NCBI RefSeq assembly: GCF_011947225.1 | Contig: NZ_JAATVW010000020.1 | Span: 21,146 to 85,145, forward strand | DNA length: 64,000 nt | Reading direction: 5' to 3' | Origin: Planosporangium flavigriseum | GTDB lineage: Bacteria; Actinomycetota; Actinomycetes; Mycobacteriales; Micromonosporaceae | Shown here: positions 1 to 9,147 of the stretch, in pieces | Numbering within the stretch: the first letter of the stretch is position 1 | How the letters are laid out: the number at the start of each line of letters is the position of its first letter | Notes under the pieces: generated by a model | The model's database searches: none | What the model was told of the DNA's origin: nothing | The model's input: only the letters and a program-made list of their open reading frames with translations | Position numbers and translations under genes: made by a program

Positions 1-1218
1 CGGGCCGGCGGGCGTGAGTGGGCACAGCCCCTCGCGCAGATCTGGCGTCGGCGCGTCGACCGGGCTGCAGTTCTTCCGCTTGTACTCGTACGCCCTGGCC
101 GCGGCGTCGCCCCGCTCGGTCGCTTCGCGGGACACCGAGAACCCGTCGGGGTTGACGATCGGCACGACGATGGCGCGGGTCGCCGACACCAGCCGGGTCG
201 TGCGCTGGTCGCGCCCGTACCCGTTGACGAGGTCGTAGGCCCACTCCATCGCGCTCTCGCCGGACGGCCACTCCCGCGCGTGATGTACGCCCATGTTCAG
301 GAAGACCGGCTTGCCGTCGGCGGTGTTGCCGGCGTTCGGCGTGATCTCGATGCCGTCGATGTCGCGGCCCTCGATCGACCGGTACGCCAGCGTGATCGGC
401 TTGACGAGGGTCGGGTGCCGGCGGGCCAGGTCCTTCATCTCGTAGTCGTAGTCGGCCAGCCGGCGGTAGGCGGTGCGGCCGCTCGGCAGGTCCGACCGGT
501 CTTCCTGCGCGGCGTACCGGCGGTCGGACTCCCGCGTGCGCGCGATGTGGTCGGCGAGGTCGTCGATCTTCACGGTGAAGCCGAAGCCGGCCGCGCGTAG
601 CCGGTCCGCATCCGCCTGGCCGTGCAGGATGACGTCCACGGTGGTGTCGGTGGCGGCCTCGGTGAGGTCGAAGTCCTGCCGGATGAGCTCGTTCTTGTCG
701 GCGCGGGTCGGGGTGCTGACCGCGACGAGTTGGGCCTTCTCGCTGGCGGCCGGAGGCTGCGCGACGAACGTCACCGACACGTTGACGCGGTGAGCGTTCC
801 CGGCGAACCGGCAGCCCTGTACGCGCAGCGTGTCACCGGCGTTGACGAACCCGTCGGCCACCTCGTGGCTGCGGAACCCGGCCGAAGCGGCGACGAGGCG
901 CCCGGTGGCCTTGTCGAAGACGGCGACGTCCCAGTCAGAGTCGCGGCCGCGTTGATCAGTTGGGTCGAGCCGGGCCCGGACGAGGCCGGTCGACGTGGCG
1001 GTGATGTCGAATCCGTCGACGCCCCGCTGCCGGTCGGCGGGCGCCTCATGGCATTTTCGCGCCTGGGCGGCGACCGCGGTGAGGGTCGACTTTCCCGCAG
1101 CCGCTGCCCGGTCCTGCGCCGGGTCGCCCAGCGTGGCGATCGTTACGCCGCTCGCCGCCAACGCGACCAGCAGTGCGGTGTGTGTGGCCTTCCGGCCGCG
1201 CGTGTCCACTGTGCCCAC
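1..1218 (-). CDS. secreted zinc carboxypeptidase, M14 family (C-terminus beyond window)
   Basis: 406 codons are visible and the gene runs off the left edge. It probably begins at GTG 1218, because GGGAGGGG lies just upstream. The N-terminus has a basic stretch, then a hydrophobic run (HTALLVALAASGVTIATL) and an Ala-rich cleavage region, so export is likely. A beta-rich N-terminal part is followed by the peptidase domain, with the zinc motif HHAREW (H..E) near residue 310 and the substrate-loop motif NPDG near residue 360. The third zinc ligand and catalytic Glu would be in the missing part. Family knowledge: metallocarboxypeptidases remove C-terminal residues from peptides outside the cell. 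No partner gene is visible; the next gene on the same strand upstream is a separate c-di-GMP protein. Confidence 0.88.
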   Translation of the reverse strand, partial: MGTVDTRGRKATHTALLVALAASGVTIATLGDPAQDRAAAAGKSTLTAVAAQARKCHEAPADRQRGVDGFDITATSTGLVRARLDPTDQRGRDSDWDVAVFDKATGRLVAASAGFRSHEVADGFVNAGDTLRVQGCRFAGNAHRVNVSVTFVAQPPAASEKAQLVAVSTPTRADKNELIRQDFDLTEAATDTTVDVILHGQADADRLRAAGFGFTVKIDDLADHIARTRESDRRYAAQEDRSDLPSGRTAYRRLADYDYEMKDLARRHPTLVKPITLAYRSIEGRDIDGIEITPNAGNTADGKPVFLNMGVHHAREWPSGESAMEWAYDLVNGYGRDQRTTRLVSATRAIVVPIVNPDGFSVSREATERGDAAARAYEYKRKNCSPVDAPTPDLREGLCPLTPAGP

Positions 1219-1339
1219 ACGTACCCCTCCCGCTCGGCGGGGGCGGCGGTGCTCCCGCTGCGGCAGCGACGCTATCACCGTGATCGATGGGTTGCGACCC
1301 TCGTGCGGGCTTGCCCGACCCTCGGATCGGGGGTACCGG

Positions 1340-3916
1340 TCAGGCGCCGGCGCGCGGCAGGGCGGTGTCGCGTTCGCGGCTGGTACGGCCGACCAGCCAC
1401 GCCGCGAAATCCGCGGCCGCCAGCGGCTTGGAGATGAAGTACCCCTGGAGGAGGTCGCACCCTTCGCGGCGCAGGTGCTCCAGCGTCGCGGCGTCCTCGA
1501 CGCCCTCGGCGACCACGTCGAGGTCGAGCGCGTGGCCCAGCTGGATCGCCGAGCGCACCACGGCGCGGTCGCGGTGGTCTTCGGCGAGCCGCTGCACGAA
1601 CGACTTGTCGATCTTTACCTCATTGATCGGCAGGTTCCGGAGCCGACCGAGAGACGAGTAGCCGGTGCCGAAGTCGTCGATGGACAGCCTGACGCCGATC
1701 GCCCGCAGGCGGTCGAGAGTCTTCCTGCCACCGGTCGGGTCGGCCATCAGCGTGCTCTCGGTGATCTCCAGGGTGAGGCTCGCGGGGGGCACGCCGGTCT
1801 GCTCGAGAAGCCTCGTGACGACGTCCGGCAGCGTGCTGTCGTGCAGGGCGTTCGGCGATAGGTTGACGGCTATGTGCAGGTCGTGGCCGGCGCGCCGCCA
1901 GGCCGCGCACTGGCGCAGCGCTACCTTGAGCACGTGCAGGGTCAGCGGCCGGATGAGGCCGGAGCGCTCGGCGAGCGGGATGAACACGTCAGGTGAAATG
2001 AAGCCTTCCCTGGGGTGGCGCCAGCGGGCGAGCGCCTCGGCGCCGGTGACGAGCCCGGTGGTGGGGTCCAGCTTGGGCTGGAACTGCACGGTCAGCTCGT
2101 CGAGCCGGATGGCCCGGGCGAGGTCCGCCGTCAGGGACAGGTGGTGGGCGGAGCTCTTGTCGTCGCGCGGCTCGTACAGCCGGGCGCCGCTCCGGGTCCG
2201 TTTGGCGGCGTACATGGCGACGTCGGCGTGCTGCATCAGCAGTTGTGCGGCGTCGCCGTGCTCGGGCCCGCAGGCGATACCGATGCTCACCCGGGGGGTG
2301 AGGCTGAGGTGGTCGATGACGACGGGCTGATCCATCGCGTCGGCGAGGTCGTGGCCGACCGCCAACGCCTCTGCCGGACATGTGAGATCGGACAGCATTA
2401 CGGCGAACTCGTCGCCGCCGAGCCGGGCGACGAGACCCTGGCCGGCGAGTTGCTGGCGTAGCCGGTCGGCCACCTCGAGCAGCAGCGCGTCGCCGGTGTC
2501 GTGGCCGAGGGCGTCATTGACCTCTTTGAACCGGTCCAGGTCCAGCACCATCACGGCGGTGACGCCGGTGCCGGGATCACGCAGCGAGGCCCCGAGCAGC
2601 TCCTGGAACTGCTGCCGGTTGGGGAGCCCCGTCAGCAGGTCGTACCGAGCTAGCCGCTCTTTTTCGGAGACCTCGATGCGCAGCCGGTCCACCAGGACGG
2701 TCTTCGCCAGCGACAGGCCCGCGTGGTTGGCCAGCGCCTCGAACAACCGCACCTGCTGGGCGCCGAACGTCGGGGTGTCGGCGAGGCTGTTCGCGACCAG
2801 CAGGACGGCTCTGCCGGAGTCGCCGAGCGAGAGCGGCACCGCGATGCCATCGACCGGTGCGTCGCCGGCCGGTCCTTCACCGCGGCTGGTGTCCCTGCCC
2901 GCCGCCCACAGCACCGGCCGGCCCTGAGCGGCCGGGTACCACCAGGCCGACTCGGCACCGGTGGTGACCATGGTCGAGTCGAGCCTGCCGGTGCCGGACA
3001 TGCGGGTGCGGGTCCACTGACCACCGCCCGGTCCGGGCATGAGGAGTTCGGCCACCTCCGCGCGCAACTGGTCGCGGACCTCGCCCAGGACGGTCCACGT
3101 CACCTCCGCGCTGTCCAGCGAGCCGTCCAGGGCCCGGGTGAAGGCGTAGAGTCCTTCGACCTGGGCATGGCCCTGGCCCTGCCGCTCGTAGCCTCGCAAG
3201 GCCAGGAAGACGACGACGGAAAATACCGCCAGCAGTCCGATCGCCCGGAAGTCACGCCCCACGACCAGTCCGCCGAGCAGGGCGATGGAGGTGGAGACGA
3301 AGACGACCGGCACGCCCCGCACCACGGCGGCGGGTAGCCGGCGCCACTCGCCGGGATCGTCGTGCAGCGAGATCACCACGGTGACGAGTACGGCCGCCAG
3401 TGCGTCGGCGGCGATCATCGCGGCGTACGCCGCAGCCCACTCGCGCGGTCCCAGCGCGGGTGGCGGCCCGGCGAGCAGTCCGAAGACAGCCGCCGCGAGG
3501 GTGGCCTGCGCGCCGTACAGCGCCACGTTGAAGGCCAACTTCAGCCCACGTTGGCGGCGGAACAGCGCGGTCCCGACGGCGCCGCCGAGTACGCGCGCGA
3601 AAAGCAGCCCCGCCGGACCGACGGTGAACAGGCCGAGCACAAGGGGGACTTCGCCGAGGCCGAGGGCGTGACTTCCACGCCGGACGCGCAGGTTGATGGT
3701 GAAGCCTTCGGTGGCCACCGACATCAGGGTGATGACGGACATTGCGATCACGTTGTGTGTGAACGACCAGCGGCCCCGGTCCGGCAGTATGAGCTGGACG
3801 GCCAGCGTCACGACCGCCGTGCCGACCGTCAGCAGCGCGACCCGAACACCTGCGCGTGCCCGTCGTGGCCGCACGGACGAGCCCGTTGCTGCGGTCACGC
3901 TCGAGTCCCCGTTCAC
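1340..3916 (-). CDS. membrane-bound GGDEF-EAL protein (diguanylate cyclase/phosphodiesterase)
   Basis: 858 aa from GTG 3916; AAAGGA sits 4 nt upstream, so this start is preferred over an in-frame ATG 28 codons earlier. About 210 N-terminal residues form several membrane segments (MASE-like sensor). They are followed by a GAF-like region, then a GGDEF domain (about 430-590) with DLLTGLPNRQQF and an intact RLGGDEF, then an EAL domain (about 600-840). The EAL domain keeps EALARW, the NLS Asn, LEITES, DDFGTGYSS, KIDKSF and AEGVE. Both active sites look intact, so it could make and degrade c-di-GMP; which activity dominates cannot be read from sequence. It is a single gene, divergent from trmB. 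Confidence 0.92.
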   Translation of the reverse strand: MNGDSSVTAATGSSVRPRRARAGVRVALLTVGTAVVTLAVQLILPDRGRWSFTHNVIAMSVITLMSVATEGFTINLRVRRGSHALGLGEVPLVLGLFTVGPAGLLFARVLGGAVGTALFRRQRGLKLAFNVALYGAQATLAAAVFGLLAGPPPALGPREWAAAYAAMIAADALAAVLVTVVISLHDDPGEWRRLPAAVVRGVPVVFVSTSIALLGGLVVGRDFRAIGLLAVFSVVVFLALRGYERQGQGHAQVEGLYAFTRALDGSLDSAEVTWTVLGEVRDQLRAEVAELLMPGPGGGQWTRTRMSGTGRLDSTMVTTGAESAWWYPAAQGRPVLWAAGRDTSRGEGPAGDAPVDGIAVPLSLGDSGRAVLLVANSLADTPTFGAQQVRLFEALANHAGLSLAKTVLVDRLRIEVSEKERLARYDLLTGLPNRQQFQELLGASLRDPGTGVTAVMVLDLDRFKEVNDALGHDTGDALLLEVADRLRQQLAGQGLVARLGGDEFAVMLSDLTCPAEALAVGHDLADAMDQPVVIDHLSLTPRVSIGIACGPEHGDAAQLLMQHADVAMYAAKRTRSGARLYEPRDDKSSAHHLSLTADLARAIRLDELTVQFQPKLDPTTGLVTGAEALARWRHPREGFISPDVFIPLAERSGLIRPLTLHVLKVALRQCAAWRRAGHDLHIAVNLSPNALHDSTLPDVVTRLLEQTGVPPASLTLEITESTLMADPTGGRKTLDRLRAIGVRLSIDDFGTGYSSLGRLRNLPINEVKIDKSFVQRLAEDHRDRAVVRSAIQLGHALDLDVVAEGVEDAATLEHLRREGCDLLQGYFISKPLAAADFAAWLVGRTSRERDTALPRAGA

Positions 3917-4157
3917 GTCGTCCTTTCGGCAGCGGATCAGCGATCGGTGGGTGTTGCCGGCGGTCCGATTTGGGCTGGTCGCATCCGCGTACCTGTCCAT
4001 GGTTGACGCGACGTGGCACCCCAGATGTCAGGCGACCGGTCATAGCCGTCGCCAGCGGCCAACTGCACCCAGGCGGCAACCGGCCGGGTCCCTGCTTGCT
4101 ACCGTCGGCGGCCATCGGCGCCGGTCGGCGGCGCGGTCCGCGTACCCTCGTGTCATT

Positions 4158-4847
4158 GTGATTTCGACTCCGCGCCTGCCGCACCTCCCGCACATCCGCA
4201 CCTTCCACCCCCGACGTGGCCGGATGGGCGACCGGCACCGCGACGCGCTCGAGCGCCTCTCGCCGGTGTACGGGGTGCCCGTCACCGGGGAGCTTCTCGA
4301 CCTCGGTGTGCTGTTCGGCCGGCACGCGCCGGTCGTACTGGAGATCGGCAGCGGCATGGGGGAGGCCACCGCCGAGATGGCGGCCGCCGACCCCGACCGC
4401 AACTACCTCGCCGTCGACGTCCACACGCCGGGGATCGCCAACCTGCTCGCCCTCACCGAGGCGCGCGGCCTCGCCAACGTCCGGGTGGCCCTCGGTGACG
4501 CGCTCGATCTGGTCCGCCACCAGCTCGCGCCGGACAGCCTCGACGCCATCCACGTCTTCTTTCCCGACCCGTGGCCGAAGGCCCGCCACCACAAGCGGAG
4601 GCTCATCCAGCCGCAGCACGTGGAGTTGCTGTGCTCGCGGCTGGTGCCCGGTGGCGTGCTGCACTGCGCCACCGACGCGGCCGACTACGCCGAGGCGATG
4701 CTCGCGACGCTCAGCGCGGACCCCGAGCTGATCAACGCCCATGACGGGTACGCGCCGCGCCCCGACTACCGGCCGCTGACCCGGTTCGAGCAGCGGGGCG
4801 TCCAGGCCGGCCGCGACGTCTTCGACCTGGTGTTCCGCCGCCGCTGA
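4158..4847 (+). CDS. trmB: tRNA (guanine-46-N7)-methyltransferase
   Basis: 229 aa from GTG 4158. The N-terminus RTFHPRRGRM, the SAM-binding loop EIGSGMGE, and the TrmB signature around VFFPDPWPKARHHKRR are all present, followed by the C-terminal RFEQRG element. TrmB uses S-adenosylmethionine to methylate G46 in the variable loop of tRNA. No clear Shine-Dalgarno precedes GTG 4158; a TACCCT hexamer lies 9 nt upstream, so initiation on a very short leader is possible. An ATG at 4224 would remove the conserved N-terminus and is less likely. It is transcribed away from the GGDEF-EAL gene. Confidence 0.92.
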   Translation: MISTPRLPHLPHIRTFHPRRGRMGDRHRDALERLSPVYGVPVTGELLDLGVLFGRHAPVVLEIGSGMGEATAEMAAADPDRNYLAVDVHTPGIANLLALTEARGLANVRVALGDALDLVRHQLAPDSLDAIHVFFPDPWPKARHHKRRLIQPQHVELLCSRLVPGGVLHCATDAADYAEAMLATLSADPELINAHDGYAPRPDYRPLTRFEQRGVQAGRDVFDLVFRRR

Positions 4848-4885
4848 GTTACCACTTTTTGATCCACCCCCTCCGCAAGAGCCCC

Positions 4886-4976
4886 GCAGTTTGGCCCAAA
4901 CTGCGCTTATCCCGGCCGGGGAAGCCGCAGTTTGGCCCAAATTGTGTGGATCTTGGGGGGCTGCATCGCCAAGATC
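4886..4976. repeat. intergenic inverted and direct repeats
   Basis: Between trmB and the helicase gene there are two copies of GCAGTTTGGCCCAAA (4886-4900 and 4927-4941). The first is part of a near-perfect hairpin, GCAGTTT-GGCCC-AAACTGC (4886-4904). A further hairpin, GATCTTGG / CCAAGATC (4949-4956 and 4969-4976), follows. The second belongs to a GATCTTGG hairpin family that recurs between genes in this window (21246-21299, 38153-38200). They could terminate trmB transcription. Confidence 0.7.
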
Positions 4977-5013
4977 GCGGATAAGGGCGGGTTCGTGGCA
5001 CGATTGGTCGGCC

Positions 5014-7509
5014 ATGACGCTCATTGACCAGCTGCCGACGAACGCCGACCCCGACTCCGTCTTCGAAGCCTTCGCCGGCTGGGCCGCCGACCGGGGCCTC
5101 GCTCTCTATCCGCACCAGGAAGAGGCCCTGATCGAGATCGTCTCGGGGGCGAACGTCATCCTCAACACCCCGACGGGGTCGGGGAAGAGCCTGGTGGCGG
5201 CCGGCGCGCACTTCGCGGCGCTCGCCGACGACCGTACGACCTTCTACACCGCCCCGATCAAGGCCCTGGTGTCGGAGAAGTTCTTCGCCCTGATCGACAT
5301 GTTCGGCGCGGCGAACGTGGGCATGCTGACCGGCGACGCGAGCGTCAACGAGGATGCGCCGATCATCTGCTGTACCGCCGAGATCCTCGCCAACATCGCG
5401 CTACGCGACGGCGCCGAGGCCGACGTCGGCCAGGTCGTCATGGACGAGTTCCACTTCTACGCCGACCCGGACCGGGGCTGGGCCTGGCAGGTGCCGTTGA
5501 TCGAGCTGCCGCAGGCGCAGTTCATCCTGATGTCGGCGACGCTTGGTGACGTCAGCTTCTTCGAAAAAGACCTGACCCGCCGGACCGGCCGGCCCACGGC
5601 GGTGGTGGCGAACGCCGAGCGCCCCGTGCCGCTGCACTTCACGTACGCCATGACGCCGCTGCACGAGACCCTCGAAGAGCTGCTGTCCACCCGCCAGGCG
5701 CCGGTCTACGTCGTCCACTTCACGCAGGCCGCCGCGCTGGAGCGGGCCCAGGCGCTGATGAGCGTCAACGTCTGCACCCGCGAGGAGAAGGACGCCATCG
5801 CCGCGGCGATCGGGAACTTCCGCTTCACCTCCGGCTTCGGCAAGGTGCTGTCCCGGCTGGTGCGCCACGGCATCGGCGTCCACCACGCCGGCATGCTGCC
5901 CAAGTACCGCCGTCTGGTCGAAACGCTCGCCCAGGCCGGCCTGCTGAAGGTCATCTGCGGCACCGACACCCTGGGCGTCGGCATCAACGTGCCGATCCGC
6001 ACCGTCCTGTTCACCGGACTGTCCAAATACGACGGTACGCGGACGCGGCTGCTCCAGGCCCGCGAGTTCCACCAGATCGCCGGGCGGGCCGGCCGGGCCG
6101 GGTACGACACGATCGGCACCGTCGTCGTTCAGGCCCCCGAGCACGTCATCGACAACGAGAAGGCCCTGGCGAAGGCCGGTGACGACCCGAAGAAGCGGCG
6201 CAAGGTGGTCCGCAAGAAGCCGCCTGAGGGGTCGATCGGCTGGGGCCAGCCGACCTTCGAGCGTCTGGTCGAGGCCGAACCCGAGCCGCTCAAGTCGAGC
6301 TTCGCCGTCAGCCACGCCATGCTGCTCAACGTCATCGGTCGGGTCAACGCCGACGGTGGCGGCGACGCGTTCAACGCCATGCGGCACCTGCTCGAAGACA
6401 ATCACGAGGACCGGCCGGCGCAGCGCCGCCACATCCGGCGCGCCATCGCCATCTACCGGGCGCTGGTGGCCGCCGGCGTGGTCGAGAATGTCGACGGCGT
6501 GATCCGCCTGACCAATGCCCTCCAGTTCGACTTCGCGCTCAACCAGCCCCTGTCGCCGTTCGCCCTCGCGGCCCTGGAACTGCTCGACCGCGAGTCGCCG
6601 TCGTACGCCCTCGACGTGCTGTCCGCCATTGAGTCCACACTGGACAATCCGCGCCAGGTGCTGTCGGCGCAGCAGCACAAGGCGCGCGGCGAGGCGGTCG
6701 CGGCGATGAAGGCCGAGGGCATCGAGTACGAGCAGCGCCTGGAACTGTTGGAGGACGTGACCCACCCGAAGCCGCTCGCCGAACTGCTGGAGGCCGCGTA
6801 CGACATGTACCGCCGCGGCCACCCGTGGGTCGCCGACCACGAGCTGGCGCCCAAGTCGGTGGTGCGCGACATGTACGAGCGCGCGATGACCTTCACCGAG
6901 TACGTCAGCTTCTACGGCCTGACCCGCTCGGAGGGGCTCGTCCTGCGGTACCTCGCCGACGCGTACAAGGCGCTGCGGCAGACCGTGCCCGGCGAGGCCA
7001 AGACCGAGGAGCTCAGCGACCTGGAGGAGTGGCTGGGCGAGCTGGTCCGGCAGGTCGACTCCAGCCTGATCGACGAGTGGGAGCGGCTGCGTAACCCGAC
7101 CGACTCTTTGGAAGCAGCCCCCGTCGCCGAGCCGCCCGCGGTGACCCGCAACGTCCGGGCCTTCCGGGTACTGGTCCGCAATGCGCTGTTCCGCCGGGTC
7201 GAGCTGGCCGCGCTGCGCCGCTACGGCGAGCTCGGCGAGCTGGACGCCTCCGACGGCTGGGACGCTTCGGCGTGGGAGGCCGCGCTGGAGCCGTACTTCG
7301 ACGAGTACGCCGACATCGGCACTGGTCCAGAGGCGCGTGGTCCGGCGCTGCTCATGATCGAAACTGGTCGCGATCGCTGGACGGTACGCCAGATCTTCGA
7401 CGACCCGGCCGAGGACCACGACTGGGGGATCAGCGCCGAAGTCGATCTGGCGGCGTCCGACGAGGCCGGCGCGGCGGTGGTACGGGTGACTCACGTCGGG
7501 CCGCGGTAG
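5014..7509 (+). CDS. Ski2-like DEAD/DEAH-box RNA helicase with DUF3516
   Basis: 831 aa from ATG 5014. The N-terminal half is a superfamily 2 helicase: Walker A TPTGSGKS, motif II MDEFHFY, motif III SATL, and motif VI QIAGRAGRAGYDT. A basic insertion (KKRRKVVRKKPP) separates it from a long C-terminal region characteristic of the DUF3516 actinobacterial helicases. The likely role is ATP-driven RNA unwinding in RNA turnover or ribosome-related work; the exact substrate is unknown. No Shine-Dalgarno is visible before the ATG. The gene is monocistronic or read with the SDR 86 bp downstream. Confidence 0.88.
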   Translation: MTLIDQLPTNADPDSVFEAFAGWAADRGLALYPHQEEALIEIVSGANVILNTPTGSGKSLVAAGAHFAALADDRTTFYTAPIKALVSEKFFALIDMFGAANVGMLTGDASVNEDAPIICCTAEILANIALRDGAEADVGQVVMDEFHFYADPDRGWAWQVPLIELPQAQFILMSATLGDVSFFEKDLTRRTGRPTAVVANAERPVPLHFTYAMTPLHETLEELLSTRQAPVYVVHFTQAAALERAQALMSVNVCTREEKDAIAAAIGNFRFTSGFGKVLSRLVRHGIGVHHAGMLPKYRRLVETLAQAGLLKVICGTDTLGVGINVPIRTVLFTGLSKYDGTRTRLLQAREFHQIAGRAGRAGYDTIGTVVVQAPEHVIDNEKALAKAGDDPKKRRKVVRKKPPEGSIGWGQPTFERLVEAEPEPLKSSFAVSHAMLLNVIGRVNADGGGDAFNAMRHLLEDNHEDRPAQRRHIRRAIAIYRALVAAGVVENVDGVIRLTNALQFDFALNQPLSPFALAALELLDRESPSYALDVLSAIESTLDNPRQVLSAQQHKARGEAVAAMKAEGIEYEQRLELLEDVTHPKPLAELLEAAYDMYRRGHPWVADHELAPKSVVRDMYERAMTFTEYVSFYGLTRSEGLVLRYLADAYKALRQTVPGEAKTEELSDLEEWLGELVRQVDSSLIDEWERLRNPTDSLEAAPVAEPPAVTRNVRAFRVLVRNALFRRVELAALRRYGELGELDASDGWDASAWEAALEPYFDEYADIGTGPEARGPALLMIETGRDRWTVRQIFDDPAEDHDWGISAEVDLAASDEAGAAVVRVTHVGPR

Positions 7510-7595
7510 GCGACGGCATCGGCAGCCGACCAGGATCGGCCGCTGGCGGCGATAGGCTGGCAAATGGATCATCAGCCATCGTCGGGGGAGGAGCG

Positions 7596-8360
7596 ATGCC
7601 TGATCGACTGGATGGCACGGTTGCGCTGATCACGGGCGCGTCGAGTGGAATCGGCGAGGCGACGGCGCTGGCGTTCGCCGAGCAGGGCGCCGCGGTCGCG
7701 CTCGCGGCCCGCCGGGCCGACCGGCTGGAAGCGCTCGCCGCCAAGATCCGCGAAGCCGGCGGGACAGCGGTGACGATCGCCGCCGACGTCACCGACGAAC
7801 AGCAGGCGAGAGAGGCCGTGAAGCGCACGGCGGCCGAGTTGGGCCGCCTGGACACCCTGGTCAACAACGCCGGCGTGATGCTGGTCGGGCCGGTGGTCGA
7901 CGCTCCGGTCAAGGAGTGGGAGCGCATGGTGCAGGTCAACCTGCTTGGCCTGCTGTACTGCGCCCACGCGGCCCTGCCGCACCTGTTGGAGGCCGCCGAG
8001 AGTCAGCCGCGCCGGGTCGCCGACATGGTCAACATCAGCTCGGTCGCCGGACGGACCGCGCGGCGCGGCTTCGGGGTGTACAACGCAACCAAGCACGCCG
8101 TCGGGGCGTTCAGTGAGTCGCTTCGCCAGGAGGTGACCGGCCGGCACGTCCGGGTGTCGCTGGTCGAGCCCGGCGCGGTCGAGACCGAACTGGTCAGCCA
8201 GAACCGCCCGGAGATCCAGGAACTGCTGGGCCAGCGGTTCACCGGCGTGGAGCGTCTGCAGGCGGCCGACATCGCCGACGCCATCAACTACATCGTCACC
8301 CGCCCCCGGCGCGTCGCGGTCAACGAGATCCTGATCCGGCCGACGGAGCAGGAGCCCTGA
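7596..8360 (+). CDS. short-chain dehydrogenase/reductase (classical SDR)
   Basis: 254 aa. ATG 7596 is preceded by GGGGGAGGAG. The Rossmann motif TGASSGIG, the NNAG motif, a catalytic Ser (NISSVAG) and YNATK (Tyr and Lys of the active site) are all present, so it should be an active NAD(P)-dependent oxidoreductase. Substrate cannot be assigned. The last codons run into the first unit of an 18-bp tandem repeat that continues after the stop. Confidence 0.88.
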   Translation: MPDRLDGTVALITGASSGIGEATALAFAEQGAAVALAARRADRLEALAAKIREAGGTAVTIAADVTDEQQAREAVKRTAAELGRLDTLVNNAGVMLVGPVVDAPVKEWERMVQVNLLGLLYCAHAALPHLLEAAESQPRRVADMVNISSVAGRTARRGFGVYNATKHAVGAFSESLRQEVTGRHVRVSLVEPGAVETELVSQNRPEIQELLGQRFTGVERLQAADIADAINYIVTRPRRVAVNEILIRPTEQEP

Positions 8361-8410
8361 CTTCGGCGATGCGCCTGACTTCGGCGATGCGCCTGACTTT
8401 GGCGATGCAA
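8357..8410. repeat. 18-bp tandem repeat, 3 copies
   Basis: Three head-to-tail copies of CTGACTTCGGCGATGCGC (8357-8374, 8375-8392, 8393-8410). The third has a few changes. The first copy includes the TGA stop of the SDR gene, so the array begins exactly at the gene end. Confidence 0.9.
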
Positions 8411-8484
8411 TAGCGTCGCTTGCGGAAACGCGGCACTCTGGACGTTGGCGGTGGCATCGAGCCGCCCACGACACGGGAGGCTCC

Positions 8485-8730
8485 ATGAACACGGGACGAT
8501 TGCTGGCCTGGCTCACCGCGCCCCTGGTAGGGGTGGTGGTGCTCGGCATGCTGGCGGTCTGGCTGTTCAAGGCGCTGCTGGGACTGGCGTTCTACCTCCT
8601 GGTCGGCGCCTTGGTGGCCGGCGGCGCGGTCTACCTGTACCGGAAGGCGAAGCGGGCGGTGGAGCCGGGCAGCCGGAACCGTCGGCGCATCGAGGCGGCG
8701 GCCGAGACGTACCGGATGCGCAACCGCTGA
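8485..8730 (+). CDS. small membrane protein, unknown function
   Basis: 81 aa from ATG 8485, preceded by GGGAGG. Two closely spaced hydrophobic segments (about residues 8-28 and 30-50) are followed by a basic tail (YRKAKRAVEPGSRNRRR). No recognised domain. It stands alone between two tandem-repeat arrays. Confidence 0.7.
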   Translation: MNTGRLLAWLTAPLVGVVVLGMLAVWLFKALLGLAFYLLVGALVAGGAVYLYRKAKRAVEPGSRNRRRIEAAAETYRMRNR

Positions 8731-8758
8731 CCGTACGCGGGGGTTCGCCTCGCTCCTC

Positions 8759-8852
8759 ATGATCCTGAAGACATGATCCTGAAGACATGATCCTGAAGAC
8801 ATGATCCTGAAGACCTTGTGGTGCCACGACCCCACAAGGTCTTCAGCCTCAT
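8759..8852. repeat. 14-bp tandem repeat, 4 copies, whose last copy forms a long hairpin
   Basis: Four perfect copies of ATGATCCTGAAGAC (8759-8772, 8773-8786, 8787-8800, 8801-8814). GAAGACCTTGTGG (8809-8821) pairs perfectly with CCACAAGGTCTTC (8832-8844) across a 10-nt loop, and the pairing extends through the whole last repeat copy with two mismatches (to 8852). It lies in the spacer before the copper operon and may act as a terminator; the other copies offer alternative left arms. Confidence 0.85.
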
Positions 8853-8883
8853 GGTTAGCGGTGGGCGGCGTCACGTGGCTGTA

Positions 8884-8903
8884 ATACCCCAGGGGGGTAT
8901 GCT
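8884..8903 (+). promoter_or_regulatory. CsoR-type operator and -10 box of the copper operon
   Basis: ATACCCCAGGGGGGTAT (8884-8900) is a C-tract/G-tract palindrome flanked by AT, like known copper-responsive CsoR operators. It runs into TATGCT (8898-8903), a TAnnnT -10 box. Bound repressor would therefore block the promoter of copZ, 36 bp further on. A related site precedes csoR at 12621-12636. Confidence 0.75.
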
Positions 8904-8938
8904 AGGTTCGTCGATGAGCCTTCAGCGAGGAGACCACC

Positions 8939-9145
8939 ATGGCGACGACCACCTACACCGTTTCCGGCATGACCTGCGGGCACTGCGTCAACGCGGTGAC
9001 TGAGGAGCTCAGCCAGCTCGACGGTGTGACGGACGTGCGGGTCGACCTCGCCAGCGGCGCGGTCACCGTCACGAGCGCGGCGCCCCTCGACGACACGGCC
9101 GTGGCCGCCGCGGTCGACGAGGCCGGCTATCAGCTGGTGAGCTGA
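8939..9145 (+). CDS. copZ: copper chaperone, HMA domain
   Basis: 68 aa from ATG 8939 with GAGGAG upstream. It is a single heavy-metal-associated domain with the metal site MTCGHC at residues 11-16 and the usual length of CopZ. It should bind Cu(I) in the cytoplasm and hand it to the CopA ATPase encoded two genes on. It is the first gene behind the CsoR-type operator, and the next gene starts 2 nt after its stop, so it is in an operon. Confidence 0.9.
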   Translation: MATTTYTVSGMTCGHCVNAVTEELSQLDGVTDVRVDLASGAVTVTSAAPLDDTAVAAAVDEAGYQLVS

Positions 9146-9147
9146 GC

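Noticed and set aside
3252..5024. Long minus-strand open frame over trmB
   Set aside because: It is antisense to a clear TrmB protein and to the start of the GGDEF-EAL gene; its residues show only Arg/Ala/Gly-rich composition of shadow frames in GC-rich DNA.
5401..7572. 723-codon minus-strand frame opposite the helicase gene
   Set aside because: Complement of a well supported helicase; no domain motif, high Gly/Arg/Val content.
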